From assembly GCA_964559125.1 (NCBI GenBank), contig CAZLGW010000006.1:1-64000 (forward strand): 64,000 nt of DNA, written 5' to 3'. The position numbers and the translations under genes are program-made. This document shows, piece by piece, positions 1 through 8,002 of the stretch; the first letter of the stretch is position 1; each line of letters starts with the position of its first letter. This DNA comes from Ravibacter sp964559125. GTDB taxonomy: Bacteria; Bacteroidota; Bacteroidia; Cytophagales; Spirosomataceae. Under the pieces are notes generated by a model, which ran no database searches, was not told the DNA's origin, and saw only the letters and a list, made by a program, of their open reading frames with translations.

Positions 1-42
1 AAAAACACTATATGGCCTATAAAAAACTCTAAAAAACATTAA

Positions 43-570
43 GTCAACGACATTGACAAAGTAGACCTAAGCTCCTCAACACCGGTCGTTACCGTTCGTA
101 ATACAGCTCTTGTCAAATTTATGGGGACAATAGTTAACAACAGACGCTATTTTGTCGACGACTGGCCGGTATATCGTGAAGCAGATCGTTTGTTGATGCT
201 AGCAGAAATAAGTAATGCTGAAGGCGCCGACCCTACTCCCTACATCAAAGCGATCCGGGACCGGGCATTTGGAGGAGAGTCGAACGATCCTGCACCGTTT
301 AAGAACGGAAGCCGGGATGAAAATGAACTTATTATATTTTCAGAGCGGAGCAAGGAATTTGTTTATGAGGGGAAACGGTGGTATGATATTCGACGGATGA
401 AATACAGCAATGAGCCATTGGTTTTTAAAAGTACGGCACATCCTTATGGAGTCCTGGATAAATCAAACTCTGACGAAAATTATAAAATACGCTGGCCCAT
501 CGATATCGTAGTATGGACAAATGACCCGATAGTAGAACAGACAATAGGCTATGCAACCTCTAAACCATGA
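43..570 (+). pseudogene. SusD/RagB C-terminal remnant
   Basis: The frame encodes the C-terminal third of a SusD-type outer-membrane glycan-binding lipoprotein. The tell-tale stretches are PVYREADRLLMLAEISN (the 'RyaEvlLmyAEa' helix), the segment ERSKEFVYEGKRWYDIRRM (family pattern 'ERr.El..EG.Rw.DLrR'), and an ending near the degenerate QNPGY position (VEQTIGY). The only ATG in frame is at 121, but homologous sequence begins before it. A TAA at 40-42 closes this frame, and both other + frames also stop within bases 1-42, so the gene cannot continue intact to the left within the window. I read it as a 5'-truncated or frameshifted remnant. It lies 91 bp ahead of the sialidase and was probably once the SusD of that locus. 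A sequencing indel in the A-rich first 40 bases is the main alternative. Confidence 0.7.
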
Positions 571-661
571 GAAACAGAAATATCGTACCAGCTGACTACC
601 GGTTGAGAGCCGACCTGGTCCAAGGAAGTAAACTTAAGTTTTCCGAAACAGATTTTATCTT

Positions 662-1828
662 ATGAGCAGAATATTTTCAGCGTGGATCCTCCTCTTATTC
701 ATCACAATAGGAGCGAATGGACAGCATCTTATAAAGAACAGCAGAAACATCACCATTCCTACTATTGATATTTCCGGGGATTCTTCAAGACAAGCGGTCA
801 TTGCACAGGGTACGGCCGAAATTCGTAACGGGCATCCGAATGCAATCTTTTTAAAAAAAGACAGCATGTTATACGTTACATGGACACTCGGACACGGAGG
901 TCCTTGTGGATTTCTAAAAAAAAGCGGCGATTTGGGTAAAACGTGGAGCGACCTGTTGGAAGTTCCGGACAATTGGAAGTACCACTCCAATTGCCCTGCC
1001 ATGTACAATTTAAAAGACAATAACGGAGGGGAAGCGGTGGTCAATTTTGTAAGCAGAGGACCTTTCGGGAAGAAAATGTACAGTTCCTTTTCGTATGACG
1101 GAGGGAAGAAATGGTCTTCCTATGAGCCTGTCAGGATAAGCGGCTCCCAGGATACCTTAAGTGCCGAGGTAATGCCATTTACTTCCATTGTCCCCATTGA
1201 AAATGGAAGCAAGCTGTTGGGAGTTACCAATACGCGAAGGCCTTATGAAGGAGGTCTTACCAATATACTAGTTCAATCCGTTTCGACTGACGGCGGGAAG
1301 ACCTGGGGGCATTGGCGATTTATTTTAGATCTGGGAGACCCTTTTATTCCGTGTGAGCCTGAGATAATCCGCTCTCCGGATGGCAGGCAACTGCTGATGC
1401 TGATCAGGGAAAACAACAGATCGTACAACTCATGGATAATGGTATCTGATAATGAGGGCACAACCTGGTCAGAGCCCTATCAGGCTGCGGCGAGCGTTAC
1501 CATGGACCGGCATCAGCATCGGTACTTACCCGATGGCAGGTTGATCGTGGTCGGAAGGGATGTTGCAGAGAACAGCCAAACCAAGGGGCATTTTGTAGGA
1601 TGGATAGGCAGATATGAAGACCTCCTTCACACCAGGGAAGGTGAATATAGGGTCAAACTGCTTCATACATTCAAAACCACTGAATATCCATCCGTTCTTC
1701 TGCTGCCGGACAATACAGTTTTAGCCATTAACTCAGTTGCTTACAGAAAAGGGGAGAATTATTCCGTTGTCGCCACGAAATTTAATATTTCCGAATTGGA
1801 TAAGGCGTTTAACGAACGGAAGAAATGA
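662..1828 (+). CDS. Secreted sialidase (BNR/Asp-box exo-glycosidase)
   Basis: A 388-residue protein with an N-terminal signal peptide (about residues 1-20, ending ANG-Q). Four Asp-box (S-x-D-x-G-x-T-W) motifs lie at about 88-95 (SGDLGKTW), 144-151 (SYDGGKKW), 208-215 (STDGGKTW) and 262-269 (VSDNEGTTW). These are the blade-turn signatures of six-bladed sialidase-type propellers. Conserved Arg residues that could bind a carboxylate are present (e.g. LIRENNR). Known for the family: release of terminal sialic acids, though Asp boxes also occur in other propellers. The substrate is inferred from the neighbourhood, with a mutarotase-transporter fusion, a NanA-like lyase and an acylglucosamine epimerase downstream on the same strand. 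Most likely periplasmic or surface exposed. Confidence 0.8.
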   Translation: MSRIFSAWILLLFITIGANGQHLIKNSRNITIPTIDISGDSSRQAVIAQGTAEIRNGHPNAIFLKKDSMLYVTWTLGHGGPCGFLKKSGDLGKTWSDLLEVPDNWKYHSNCPAMYNLKDNNGGEAVVNFVSRGPFGKKMYSSFSYDGGKKWSSYEPVRISGSQDTLSAEVMPFTSIVPIENGSKLLGVTNTRRPYEGGLTNILVQSVSTDGGKTWGHWRFILDLGDPFIPCEPEIIRSPDGRQLLMLIRENNRSYNSWIMVSDNEGTTWSEPYQAAASVTMDRHQHRYLPDGRLIVVGRDVAENSQTKGHFVGWIGRYEDLLHTREGEYRVKLLHTFKTTEYPSVLLLPDNTVLAINSVAYRKGENYSVVATKFNISELDKAFNERKK

Positions 1829-1889
1829 AGCAACCTCCTGCTTTCTATCTTTCCTATTAAGCTTCGGTGATCCGTTTACTTCACTTTTA

Positions 1890-1914
1890 ACTGTTCAATC
1901 TCGTGCTGAACAGT
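1890..1914 (+). promoter_or_regulatory. Perfect 8-bp inverted repeat between sialidase and FAD gene
   Basis: ACTGTTCA (1890-1897) and TGAACAGT (1907-1914) are perfect reverse complements separated by 9 bases. The repeat lies 62 bp after the sialidase stop and 58 bp before the FAD oxidoreductase start. No clean T-run follows (GAGGGAAAATTCTTTT), so it is a poor terminator. It could be an operator or an mRNA stem. The function is unknown. Confidence 0.4.
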
Positions 1915-1972
1915 GAGGGAAAATTCTTTTGTCTTTAAAATCAGACCTGTATTGCATAACTAAATAATCTAC

Positions 1973-3400
1973 ATGAAAAATAAATTGAACTATACCGGCC
2001 ATCTTCCTGTATACGGCAACTACGATGTGGTGGTCTGCGGCGGAGGGCCATCAGGATGTGCGGCGGCGCTATCGGCGCGGAGGGAAGGATTAAAAACACT
2101 TATTATAGAAGGGATGAGCCAGTTGGGCGGCATGGCGGTAACCGGGTTGGTTTCTCAATGGCTGGGAGGGAGAACACAGGAAGGAGAATGGGTGGTCAGA
2201 GGCCTGTTTAAGCACATAGCTGAAAAAGCCGCGGAGAAGGGGTTTGCTTTAATTCCCAAACTTCAGGAAGGAGAAAAATATCATCCCTACGGATGGTACA
2301 ACTGGTTCATACACGGCGTACCATTGGATCCGTTTGGAGTAGATCTGGTATTGGATGAGGTGATGGAAGATTTCGGTGTAGAGGTTCTTTATAGTACGTA
2401 TATTGTAGACGTTGTTACAGTCAATAACCTTATAACTCATTTAATTCTGTATAACCGGAGTGGATTGTTTGCTGTAAGCGCAAAGGCCGTTGTGGATGCT
2501 ACCGGCAATGCGGATGTTGCCGCCCGAAGCCAATGTGAAACTGTATTAGGAGCCAGAAATGACGGAAAAGTAACAGCGCCATCCTTGATTTTTCATGTGT
2601 ACAATGTAAATGAAAAGGCTCTGAAAGAAGGCGTGGAAAAGGCCCGTGATCCCAAGTTCAGAAGCCTGATCCAATCTTTACGGAAAAAAGGAGAATGGAA
2701 TTTCCCTTTTAAAATATTTGTATGTACGAAACTGCCTAATGAAGGGGAGTTCTACATTAACACCAATCAGATGGTTGGAGTTGACGGAACAAACGGGACG
2801 GCGGTTTCTGATGCGATGATAAGGGGAAGAAAGCAGATTCATCAGCTACTGTCCTTGTTTAGCAAGTACTTCCCGGGGTTCGAAAATGCGAGGATTAAGT
2901 CGATTGCGCCCCAGCTTGGCGTAAGAGAAACGAGACGCATCATCGGATCGTACATGCTTACTGAAGAAGATTTAAGGACGGAAAACATTTTCCCGGATTG
3001 TATAGGGTTCAGTATGTACGGATGGGATTTGCCCGATCCTCTTGATCCGAGCAAACAACCTTATGCAGACGATAAGACAGGTGGTTTGCAGTACACACGG
3101 AAAAAGGGCTTATACACACCGTTGCCCTTCCGGATCATGATACCAAGACCTGTTAAAAACCTGATCTGCCCCGGGAGAGCGGTAAGCGTGGAAGGGCAGG
3201 TTCTGGGACCGGTCCGGGTCATGGGCCCGTGTATGGCGATGGGAGAAGCTGCCGGCATGGCATGCAGGCAGGTTGTTGATGACCAGATCTCCTTCAGTGA
3301 AATCGATATGGAAAAACTACGAAATAATCTTCGGAAAAATGATTGTATCGTGGACGTGGAGCAACTCCCTGCTATATATCCGAGAGTAGATCAGGTTTAA
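1973..3400 (+). CDS. FAD-dependent oxidoreductase (FAD_oxidored family)
   Basis: A 475-residue flavoprotein. The dinucleotide-binding motif is near the N-terminus (YDVVVCGGGPSGCAAALSAR, about 18-37), followed by LIIEGMSQLGGMAVTG, the usual FAD ribose/pyrophosphate contact of the pfam12831 group. A second FAD-contact region near the C-terminus reads GPVRVMGPCMAMGEAAGMA. No secretion signal is visible, so it is probably cytoplasmic. The family often accompanies glycan loci in Bacteroidota and Planctomycetes, but substrates are rarely known. Here it sits between a sialidase and a sialic-acid type transporter, so oxidation or reduction of a sialic-acid derivative or a linked sugar is possible but unproven. 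There is a 144-bp gap to the sialidase and 80 bp to the next gene. Confidence 0.75.
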   Translation: MKNKLNYTGHLPVYGNYDVVVCGGGPSGCAAALSARREGLKTLIIEGMSQLGGMAVTGLVSQWLGGRTQEGEWVVRGLFKHIAEKAAEKGFALIPKLQEGEKYHPYGWYNWFIHGVPLDPFGVDLVLDEVMEDFGVEVLYSTYIVDVVTVNNLITHLILYNRSGLFAVSAKAVVDATGNADVAARSQCETVLGARNDGKVTAPSLIFHVYNVNEKALKEGVEKARDPKFRSLIQSLRKKGEWNFPFKIFVCTKLPNEGEFYINTNQMVGVDGTNGTAVSDAMIRGRKQIHQLLSLFSKYFPGFENARIKSIAPQLGVRETRRIIGSYMLTEEDLRTENIFPDCIGFSMYGWDLPDPLDPSKQPYADDKTGGLQYTRKKGLYTPLPFRIMIPRPVKNLICPGRAVSVEGQVLGPVRVMGPCMAMGEAAGMACRQVVDDQISFSEIDMEKLRNNLRKNDCIVDVEQLPAIYPRVDQV

Positions 3401-3480
3401 GGTTATTAACAAGGGCTTTGTACCCTCCGGCTGTTAAAAGCAAATACCGCAGCCGACGAAAAGCAAAAAATAGTTTTTAG

Positions 3481-6057
3481 ATGAAGAATAAAATCATTTT
3501 TCTCCCGGTAATAACTTGTATGTTAATTGTCGGGCCGCTGATCTCTTTTGGGCAAGGACGAACCAGTACCGGCCTGTTTAGTTGGCAATCCTCTCCGCCT
3601 CTCCCCGTAGAGCAGGGCTTAAGCGGCGGTTTCAGTGGGTTTCATAAGAACACGCTGATTTATGCCGGCGGAAACAATTTTACCGCGCCCAGATGGGAAG
3701 GAGGAGTAAAGCAATATCATCGTGAGATCTTTATATTAAAACAGACAGGTCAGCCGGAAAGCGGCTGGGAAAAAGCAGGTAGGCTAGCAAGCCCGATTGC
3801 TGATGGAGCCACAATTGAAACTGAAGACGGGATTTTGTGCCTTGGGGGAAGCGATGGTGAAAACGTATCCAGTTCCGTGTTCCTGCTGCGTTGGGAAAAT
3901 CATCTGGAAAAAGTAGTCATTGATTCTATCAGGTATCCAAGGCTTCCCGTGCCCTGTACCCAACCTGCGGCTGTCAGACTTAATAATTTTGTATATCTGG
4001 CTGGCGGCAAAGACACTCTTGGAAATGCGCTCCAAACTTTCTGGAGACTTAACTTGAATGCTAAGGACGGATGGGAAGAGCTGAACTCATGGCCCGGTCC
4101 TGCCCGATACGGAGCCTCTCTAATCGTTCAGAATAATGGCGAAGAGCCATGTATATATCTCTTTAGCGGCAAATCCGATAGCAGGTATCTAAGAGATGGT
4201 TACGTCTATAATCCCGAAAAAAAACACACATGGGAAGCAATAGCCCAAATGCCGAGAGCTGCATACTGGGCTCCGGCTACTTCCATCGGACCATCCCATA
4301 TTATGGTTTTTAGCGGATCCGATGGTCACAGCCTGGATCAGATACCTCAAATGACTGCTCCCGAAGATTACCAATTTGTCCCTGATATTCTTTCCTATCA
4401 CACCATTACCGATACCTGGGTGACAGCCGGAGAGTTGCCCGAAGGCGGGTTGGTGGGAGCCCGGGCAATAACTAAGGATAACAAGTTATGGATTGTTGGT
4501 GGTGAAACCGCCCCGTCTGTACGTAGCGCCGAGGTACAGCTTGGTTTCTTTGAGCATAAAGAAATCAAAAGTCTGTTTGGTTGGCCTGATTATATAGTAC
4601 TGGTAATATATATGCTGTTGCTGGGTGGAATTAGCTGGTTCTTTTCAAGGCGTAATAAGACTGCAGATGATTTTTTACTGGGAGGACAACGGGTGCCGGC
4701 TTGGGCAGCAGGGATTAGCGTAATGGCTACACAAGTAAGCGCTATCGGCTTTATGACTATACCTGCCAAAACGTATGCGGTCAACTGGGCTTATTTCGCA
4801 GGAGTATTTACCTGGTTCATTGTAGTGCCAGTCGTGGCGGTGTATTTCATTCCACTTATACGTAAAATAAAGATCACCAGTGTTTATCATTATCTTGAAA
4901 GCCGGTTCAACCCGGCTGTCCGGCTGTTTGCTTCCACGTTGTATCTCGTTTTTCAACTGGCCAGAATGGGGCTGGTACTCTATTTACCCGCGCTGGCACT
5001 TTCTGCCGTAACACCTCTTGATACCTTGCTATGTATTTTGGTAATGGGAGTGCTCAGTACTTTTTATACAGTGATAGGAGGAATAGAAGGGGTGATCTGG
5101 ATAGAAGTTGTCCAGGCACTCCTGCTTTTTTTAGGTGCTATAACCTGTATATATATTGGGATCAACGGTATTAATTGTGGATGGGGAGTTTTTTTTGATA
5201 CCGCAATGGAAGACAATAAACTTAGTCTGGGTAAATGGGACTGGGATTTAACAAGTTCTACGTTGCTCGCTATCATATTGGGAAATATTGTGACGCGATT
5301 GGGCAATCTTACGACCGACCAGGCGGTAGTGCAGCGCTATCTGACGACCTCGACGACAAAGGAGGCTCAAAAAACGGTCTGGACTGATGTTTGGGCCTCC
5401 ATACCTTGGGCAATAATAGTTTACCTGTTAGGAACGGTACTCTATGTTTTCTATAAACAACATGCCAATGAACTACACCCGTTAGGAAGCACAGACGGCA
5501 TTTTACCTTATTTCATAGCCTACAATGCACCAATGGGAATCAGCGGATTAATTATTACAGGAATTTTTGCGGCCTCAATGAGTTCTTCTCAAAGTCATAT
5601 CCATAGTCTGGCAACGGTTATTACTACAGATTTTTATAGCCGTTTCCGAAACCTTACCCCCGAACAAACTTACAAAACGGCTCGGGGTTGGACTATTGGA
5701 CTTGGCGCAGTCTCAACATTACTCGCGGTGGGGCTGCTCTATCTGGACATTTACTCTCTACTGGATTTCTTCCAGGAGCTGACCGGACTGTTTATCGGCG
5801 CTTCGGCGGGCTTATTCATGCTCGGGATATTTACGCAAAAAGCGAACAGCACAGGAGTTTTATTAGGAAGCTTTTTGAGTGTAGGGATCCTGTACTACGT
5901 GAAAACATACACCCCTCTGAATTTTTGGCTATATGGAATGATTGGCCTTGTGGTATGTCTCAGCTCAGGATATATTTTTAGCTTGTTCCTTCCAGGGAAA
6001 AAGCAAACAGAAGGTCTGACGATTTTTGATGGTCTTAGAAACAATAGGGATATGTAA
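3481..6057 (+). CDS. NanM/mutarotase-like kelch propeller fused to SSS sodium:solute symporter
   Basis: An 858-residue fusion. Residues 1-25 are a signal peptide (ending SFGQG). Residues about 28-350 form a kelch-type propeller with repeating 'LYIFSGS', 'YLAGGKD', 'LWIVGGE' strands, like the cyclically permuted N-acetylneuraminate mutarotase family. From about residue 366 (FGWPDYIVLVIYMLLLGG) to the end there are 12-13 hydrophobic segments with SSS hallmarks: an early RRNKTADDFLLGG, then TTDQAVVQRYL, and ASMSSSQSHIHS near the Na+ site. Known: NanM-type propellers convert alpha- to beta-Neu5Ac before uptake, and SSS carriers import sialic acid. Fusing them would couple periplasmic anomerisation to inner-membrane import. 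The protein is co-directional with the sialidase and faces the GntR regulator end to end. Confidence 0.85.
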   Translation: MKNKIIFLPVITCMLIVGPLISFGQGRTSTGLFSWQSSPPLPVEQGLSGGFSGFHKNTLIYAGGNNFTAPRWEGGVKQYHREIFILKQTGQPESGWEKAGRLASPIADGATIETEDGILCLGGSDGENVSSSVFLLRWENHLEKVVIDSIRYPRLPVPCTQPAAVRLNNFVYLAGGKDTLGNALQTFWRLNLNAKDGWEELNSWPGPARYGASLIVQNNGEEPCIYLFSGKSDSRYLRDGYVYNPEKKHTWEAIAQMPRAAYWAPATSIGPSHIMVFSGSDGHSLDQIPQMTAPEDYQFVPDILSYHTITDTWVTAGELPEGGLVGARAITKDNKLWIVGGETAPSVRSAEVQLGFFEHKEIKSLFGWPDYIVLVIYMLLLGGISWFFSRRNKTADDFLLGGQRVPAWAAGISVMATQVSAIGFMTIPAKTYAVNWAYFAGVFTWFIVVPVVAVYFIPLIRKIKITSVYHYLESRFNPAVRLFASTLYLVFQLARMGLVLYLPALALSAVTPLDTLLCILVMGVLSTFYTVIGGIEGVIWIEVVQALLLFLGAITCIYIGINGINCGWGVFFDTAMEDNKLSLGKWDWDLTSSTLLAIILGNIVTRLGNLTTDQAVVQRYLTTSTTKEAQKTVWTDVWASIPWAIIVYLLGTVLYVFYKQHANELHPLGSTDGILPYFIAYNAPMGISGLIITGIFAASMSSSQSHIHSLATVITTDFYSRFRNLTPEQTYKTARGWTIGLGAVSTLLAVGLLYLDIYSLLDFFQELTGLFIGASAGLFMLGIFTQKANSTGVLLGSFLSVGILYYVKTYTPLNFWLYGMIGLVVCLSSGYIFSLFLPGKKQTEGLTIFDGLRNNRDM

Positions 6058-6089
6058 TCCAATAGCCTCACCTGCCGAAGCAGATCCCA

Positions 6090-6794
6090 TCATCGCTGGA
6101 ACAGGCGCACAAAATGATTCTCGAGGTGATTACGCATCCCGTTTCGCAGTTTTTCCGGGTTGCCTGTTTCGATGATATCCACCAGGTCTTTGTGGGAAAC
6201 AAACGCATCGTTTAACGGCGCGTTTTTCAGCACCCCGCTGGTATGCACATAGTCAAAAACAGGAAGGAGCATCCGTTGGAATTTTTTCATGGTTTCGTTT
6301 CTGGTGATCTCATAGAGCTTTCCGTGAAACGCAATTTCATGGTTGATTTCAAACACCACATTTTCCGAAGCCACGGGCTCATTCACTACGATCTTCCGCA
6401 ATTCAAGAATATCCTCCGGCTGCACACGTTCCATAATAAAATCGGCCATCCCGATCTCCAGGGATAACCTCATTTCGAATATTTCCTTCAGGGTCGCTTC
6501 GTCCAGGATTTTCGGGTTCATGCTTCTTTCCAGGATCGAAACCAGGTCGGGACTGGTAATCACCGCACCTTTTTTCTTCTTTGACTCGATCAGGCCCATC
6601 AGTCGTAACCGGAGCAATGCCTCACGCACCACCGTCCGGCTCACACCCAACACCTCCGCCAGCTCCAGTTCCTTCGGGATAGAGTCCCCTACCTTCAGAT
6701 TGTTTTCGATCAGCAGCGCAATGAGTTTGGTTTCCACCTTATCAACCAGTGAGCTGGTATCAATTGTCTTCAGACCGTTAAGTAATCCCTTCAT
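6090..6794 (-). CDS. GntR-family (FadR subfamily) transcriptional regulator
   Basis: A 234-residue regulator. The N-terminal winged helix (about 14-82) contains LKVGDSIPKELELAEVLGVSRTVVREAL, the signature of GntR proteins. The C-terminal all-helical FCD ligand-binding domain (about 95-228) shows the E-x-R and H-x-x-x-H-x metal pattern (EMRLSLEIGM; INHEIAFHGKLYEI; HKDLVDII; MRNHLENH). Family members commonly respond to sugar acids; the E. coli NanR has the same architecture. It lies convergent with the symporter fusion and divergent from the nanA-like operon, so it most likely senses Neu5Ac or a catabolite and controls both directions. A TATCTTTG -7 box and a 17-bp palindrome lie upstream. Confidence 0.85.
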   Translation of the reverse strand: MKGLLNGLKTIDTSSLVDKVETKLIALLIENNLKVGDSIPKELELAEVLGVSRTVVREALLRLRLMGLIESKKKKGAVITSPDLVSILERSMNPKILDEATLKEIFEMRLSLEIGMADFIMERVQPEDILELRKIVVNEPVASENVVFEINHEIAFHGKLYEITRNETMKKFQRMLLPVFDYVHTSGVLKNAPLNDAFVSHKDLVDIIETGNPEKLRNGMRNHLENHFVRLFQR

Positions 6795-6925
6795 GAGATC
6801 AAAATTGCATTATGTGTGACAAACGTGACCGTTCAATTTCACTGAAGACAGAACTGTCTGTAAATTTTTCAGGAACTTAAAAACAAATTTTTTGCCCTGG
6901 CGATGAATTTTTGAGAATTCTCTTG

Positions 6926-6933
6926 CAAAGATA
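6926..6933 (-). promoter_or_regulatory. Candidate -7 box (TATCTTTG) of the GntR gene
   Basis: On the - strand the octamer TATCTTTG matches the Bacteroidota consensus TAnnTTTG exactly. It lies 132 bp upstream of the GntR start, implying a leader of about 120 nt. No good TTG is seen at the -33 distance, as might be expected for a regulated promoter. Confidence 0.45.
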
Positions 6934-6961
6934 AAAGTTTACACACTTATTTGTAATAAGG

Positions 6962-6978
6962 ATTATGTTATACATAAT
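6962..6978. promoter_or_regulatory. Candidate GntR operator: perfect 17-bp palindrome
   Basis: ATTATGT-TAT-ACATAAT is a perfect inverted repeat (7-bp arms, 3-bp centre) in the 261-bp divergent region between the GntR gene and the nanA-like operon. Its core GT-N3-AC matches the half-site layout of FadR/NanR-subfamily operators. It starts about 29 bp upstream of the GntR -7 box, so binding could cover the -35 region of that promoter. It sits 78 bp upstream of the lyase start. Confidence 0.55.
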
Positions 6979-7055
6979 TTTCCAGTAAGCCCATTCTTTG
7001 AAACTATTTTACAAGAGGGATATGGTACGACGAAATTGATAAAAGGCACTAAAAA

Positions 7056-7976
7056 ATGAATTACAAAAAAATAAAAGGATTAATCGCAGCACCGTTTACA
7101 CCCATGAATCCGGACGGGACTATACAGCTTTCAGTCATCCCGGATTATTACAGAAGGCTTAAACAAAATGGCGTCATAGGCGCCTTCATTATCGGTTCTA
7201 CCGGAGAAGGCGTATCGCTTTCCATGTCCGAAAAAAAGCAGGTCATCACGAGTTGGGCGGACTTCACACGCGAAGATCCGGACTTCATGCTGATCCCGCT
7301 GCTGGGCGGCACCTCCCTGACAGACTGCATAGAGCTGGCCCTGTTTTCAAGGGAAGCAGGGGTAGATGCCGTTTCGTTCACAGCCCCCTTCTATTTCAAG
7401 CCTTCGTCGGTGTCCCAACTGGCCGCCTGCTGTAAAAAAATAGCGGATACCGTCCCCGAACTGCCGTTTTATTACTATCATATCCCGGTACTGACAGGAG
7501 TCGGTATCCCCGTTTATGATCTGCTGCAGGAAGTCGATGGCCTGATCCCCAACTTCGCCGGGGTCAAATACACTCATGAAGATTTTATGGATTTCCTCTC
7601 CTGCATTCATTATGCAGACGGGAAATACGATATGCTGTGGGGCAGGGATGAAAACATGCTGCCGGCCCTTGCTATAGGAACCCAGGGGGCGGTAGGAAGC
7701 ACCTACAATTATGTCCCGGGCCTGTACCTGGATCTGATCCGGGCCTTTGAAGAAAAAAACCTGCAAAAGGCGGCACAGCTTCAGCAGCTTTCCATCGACC
7801 TCATCAGGCTCCTGGGAAAGTACGGGGGTATTTCTGTGGGCAAAAGCTATATGAAGCTGGCAGGCCTCGACTGCGGAGAATTCAGGTTACCCGTAAAAAA
7901 TATGGATGAAGTGCAGTGGGAGCAGTTCCGGGAAGACGTCCGGGCTCTTGATCTCGGCCCCTATTTCCTGAAGTAA
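7056..7976 (+). CDS. nanA: N-acetylneuraminate lyase-like aldolase (DHDPS/NAL superfamily)
   Basis: A 306-residue (beta/alpha)8 aldolase of normal family length. GSTGEG at 47-52 is the carboxylate-binding loop. The YYYH stretch at about 139-142 supplies the catalytic Tyr. Lys171 in FAGVKYTHEDF is the Schiff-base lysine; a Thr/Asp-rich region after the lysine (KYTHEDFMD) is typical of sialic-acid lyases rather than dihydrodipicolinate synthases. Reaction: Neu5Ac to ManNAc plus pyruvate, in the cytoplasm. It is the first gene of a tight five-gene + strand operon and is followed by an MFS carrier and an acylglucosamine 2-epimerase, the enzyme expected to act on its ManNAc product. A related 2-keto-3-deoxy sugar acid aldolase role cannot be excluded. 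Confidence 0.82.
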   Translation: MNYKKIKGLIAAPFTPMNPDGTIQLSVIPDYYRRLKQNGVIGAFIIGSTGEGVSLSMSEKKQVITSWADFTREDPDFMLIPLLGGTSLTDCIELALFSREAGVDAVSFTAPFYFKPSSVSQLAACCKKIADTVPELPFYYYHIPVLTGVGIPVYDLLQEVDGLIPNFAGVKYTHEDFMDFLSCIHYADGKYDMLWGRDENMLPALAIGTQGAVGSTYNYVPGLYLDLIRAFEEKNLQKAAQLQQLSIDLIRLLGKYGGISVGKSYMKLAGLDCGEFRLPVKNMDEVQWEQFREDVRALDLGPYFLK

Positions 7977-8002
7977 ATCCATCCCAAACCTGAATCCAGG
8001 CC

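Noticed and set aside
6846..6859. AGACAG-AA-CTGTCT inverted repeat in the GntR leader, considered as a second operator.
   Set aside because: Its sequence is unrelated to the better palindrome at 6962-6978, and a 6-bp palindrome with a 2-bp centre is expected by chance at this length.
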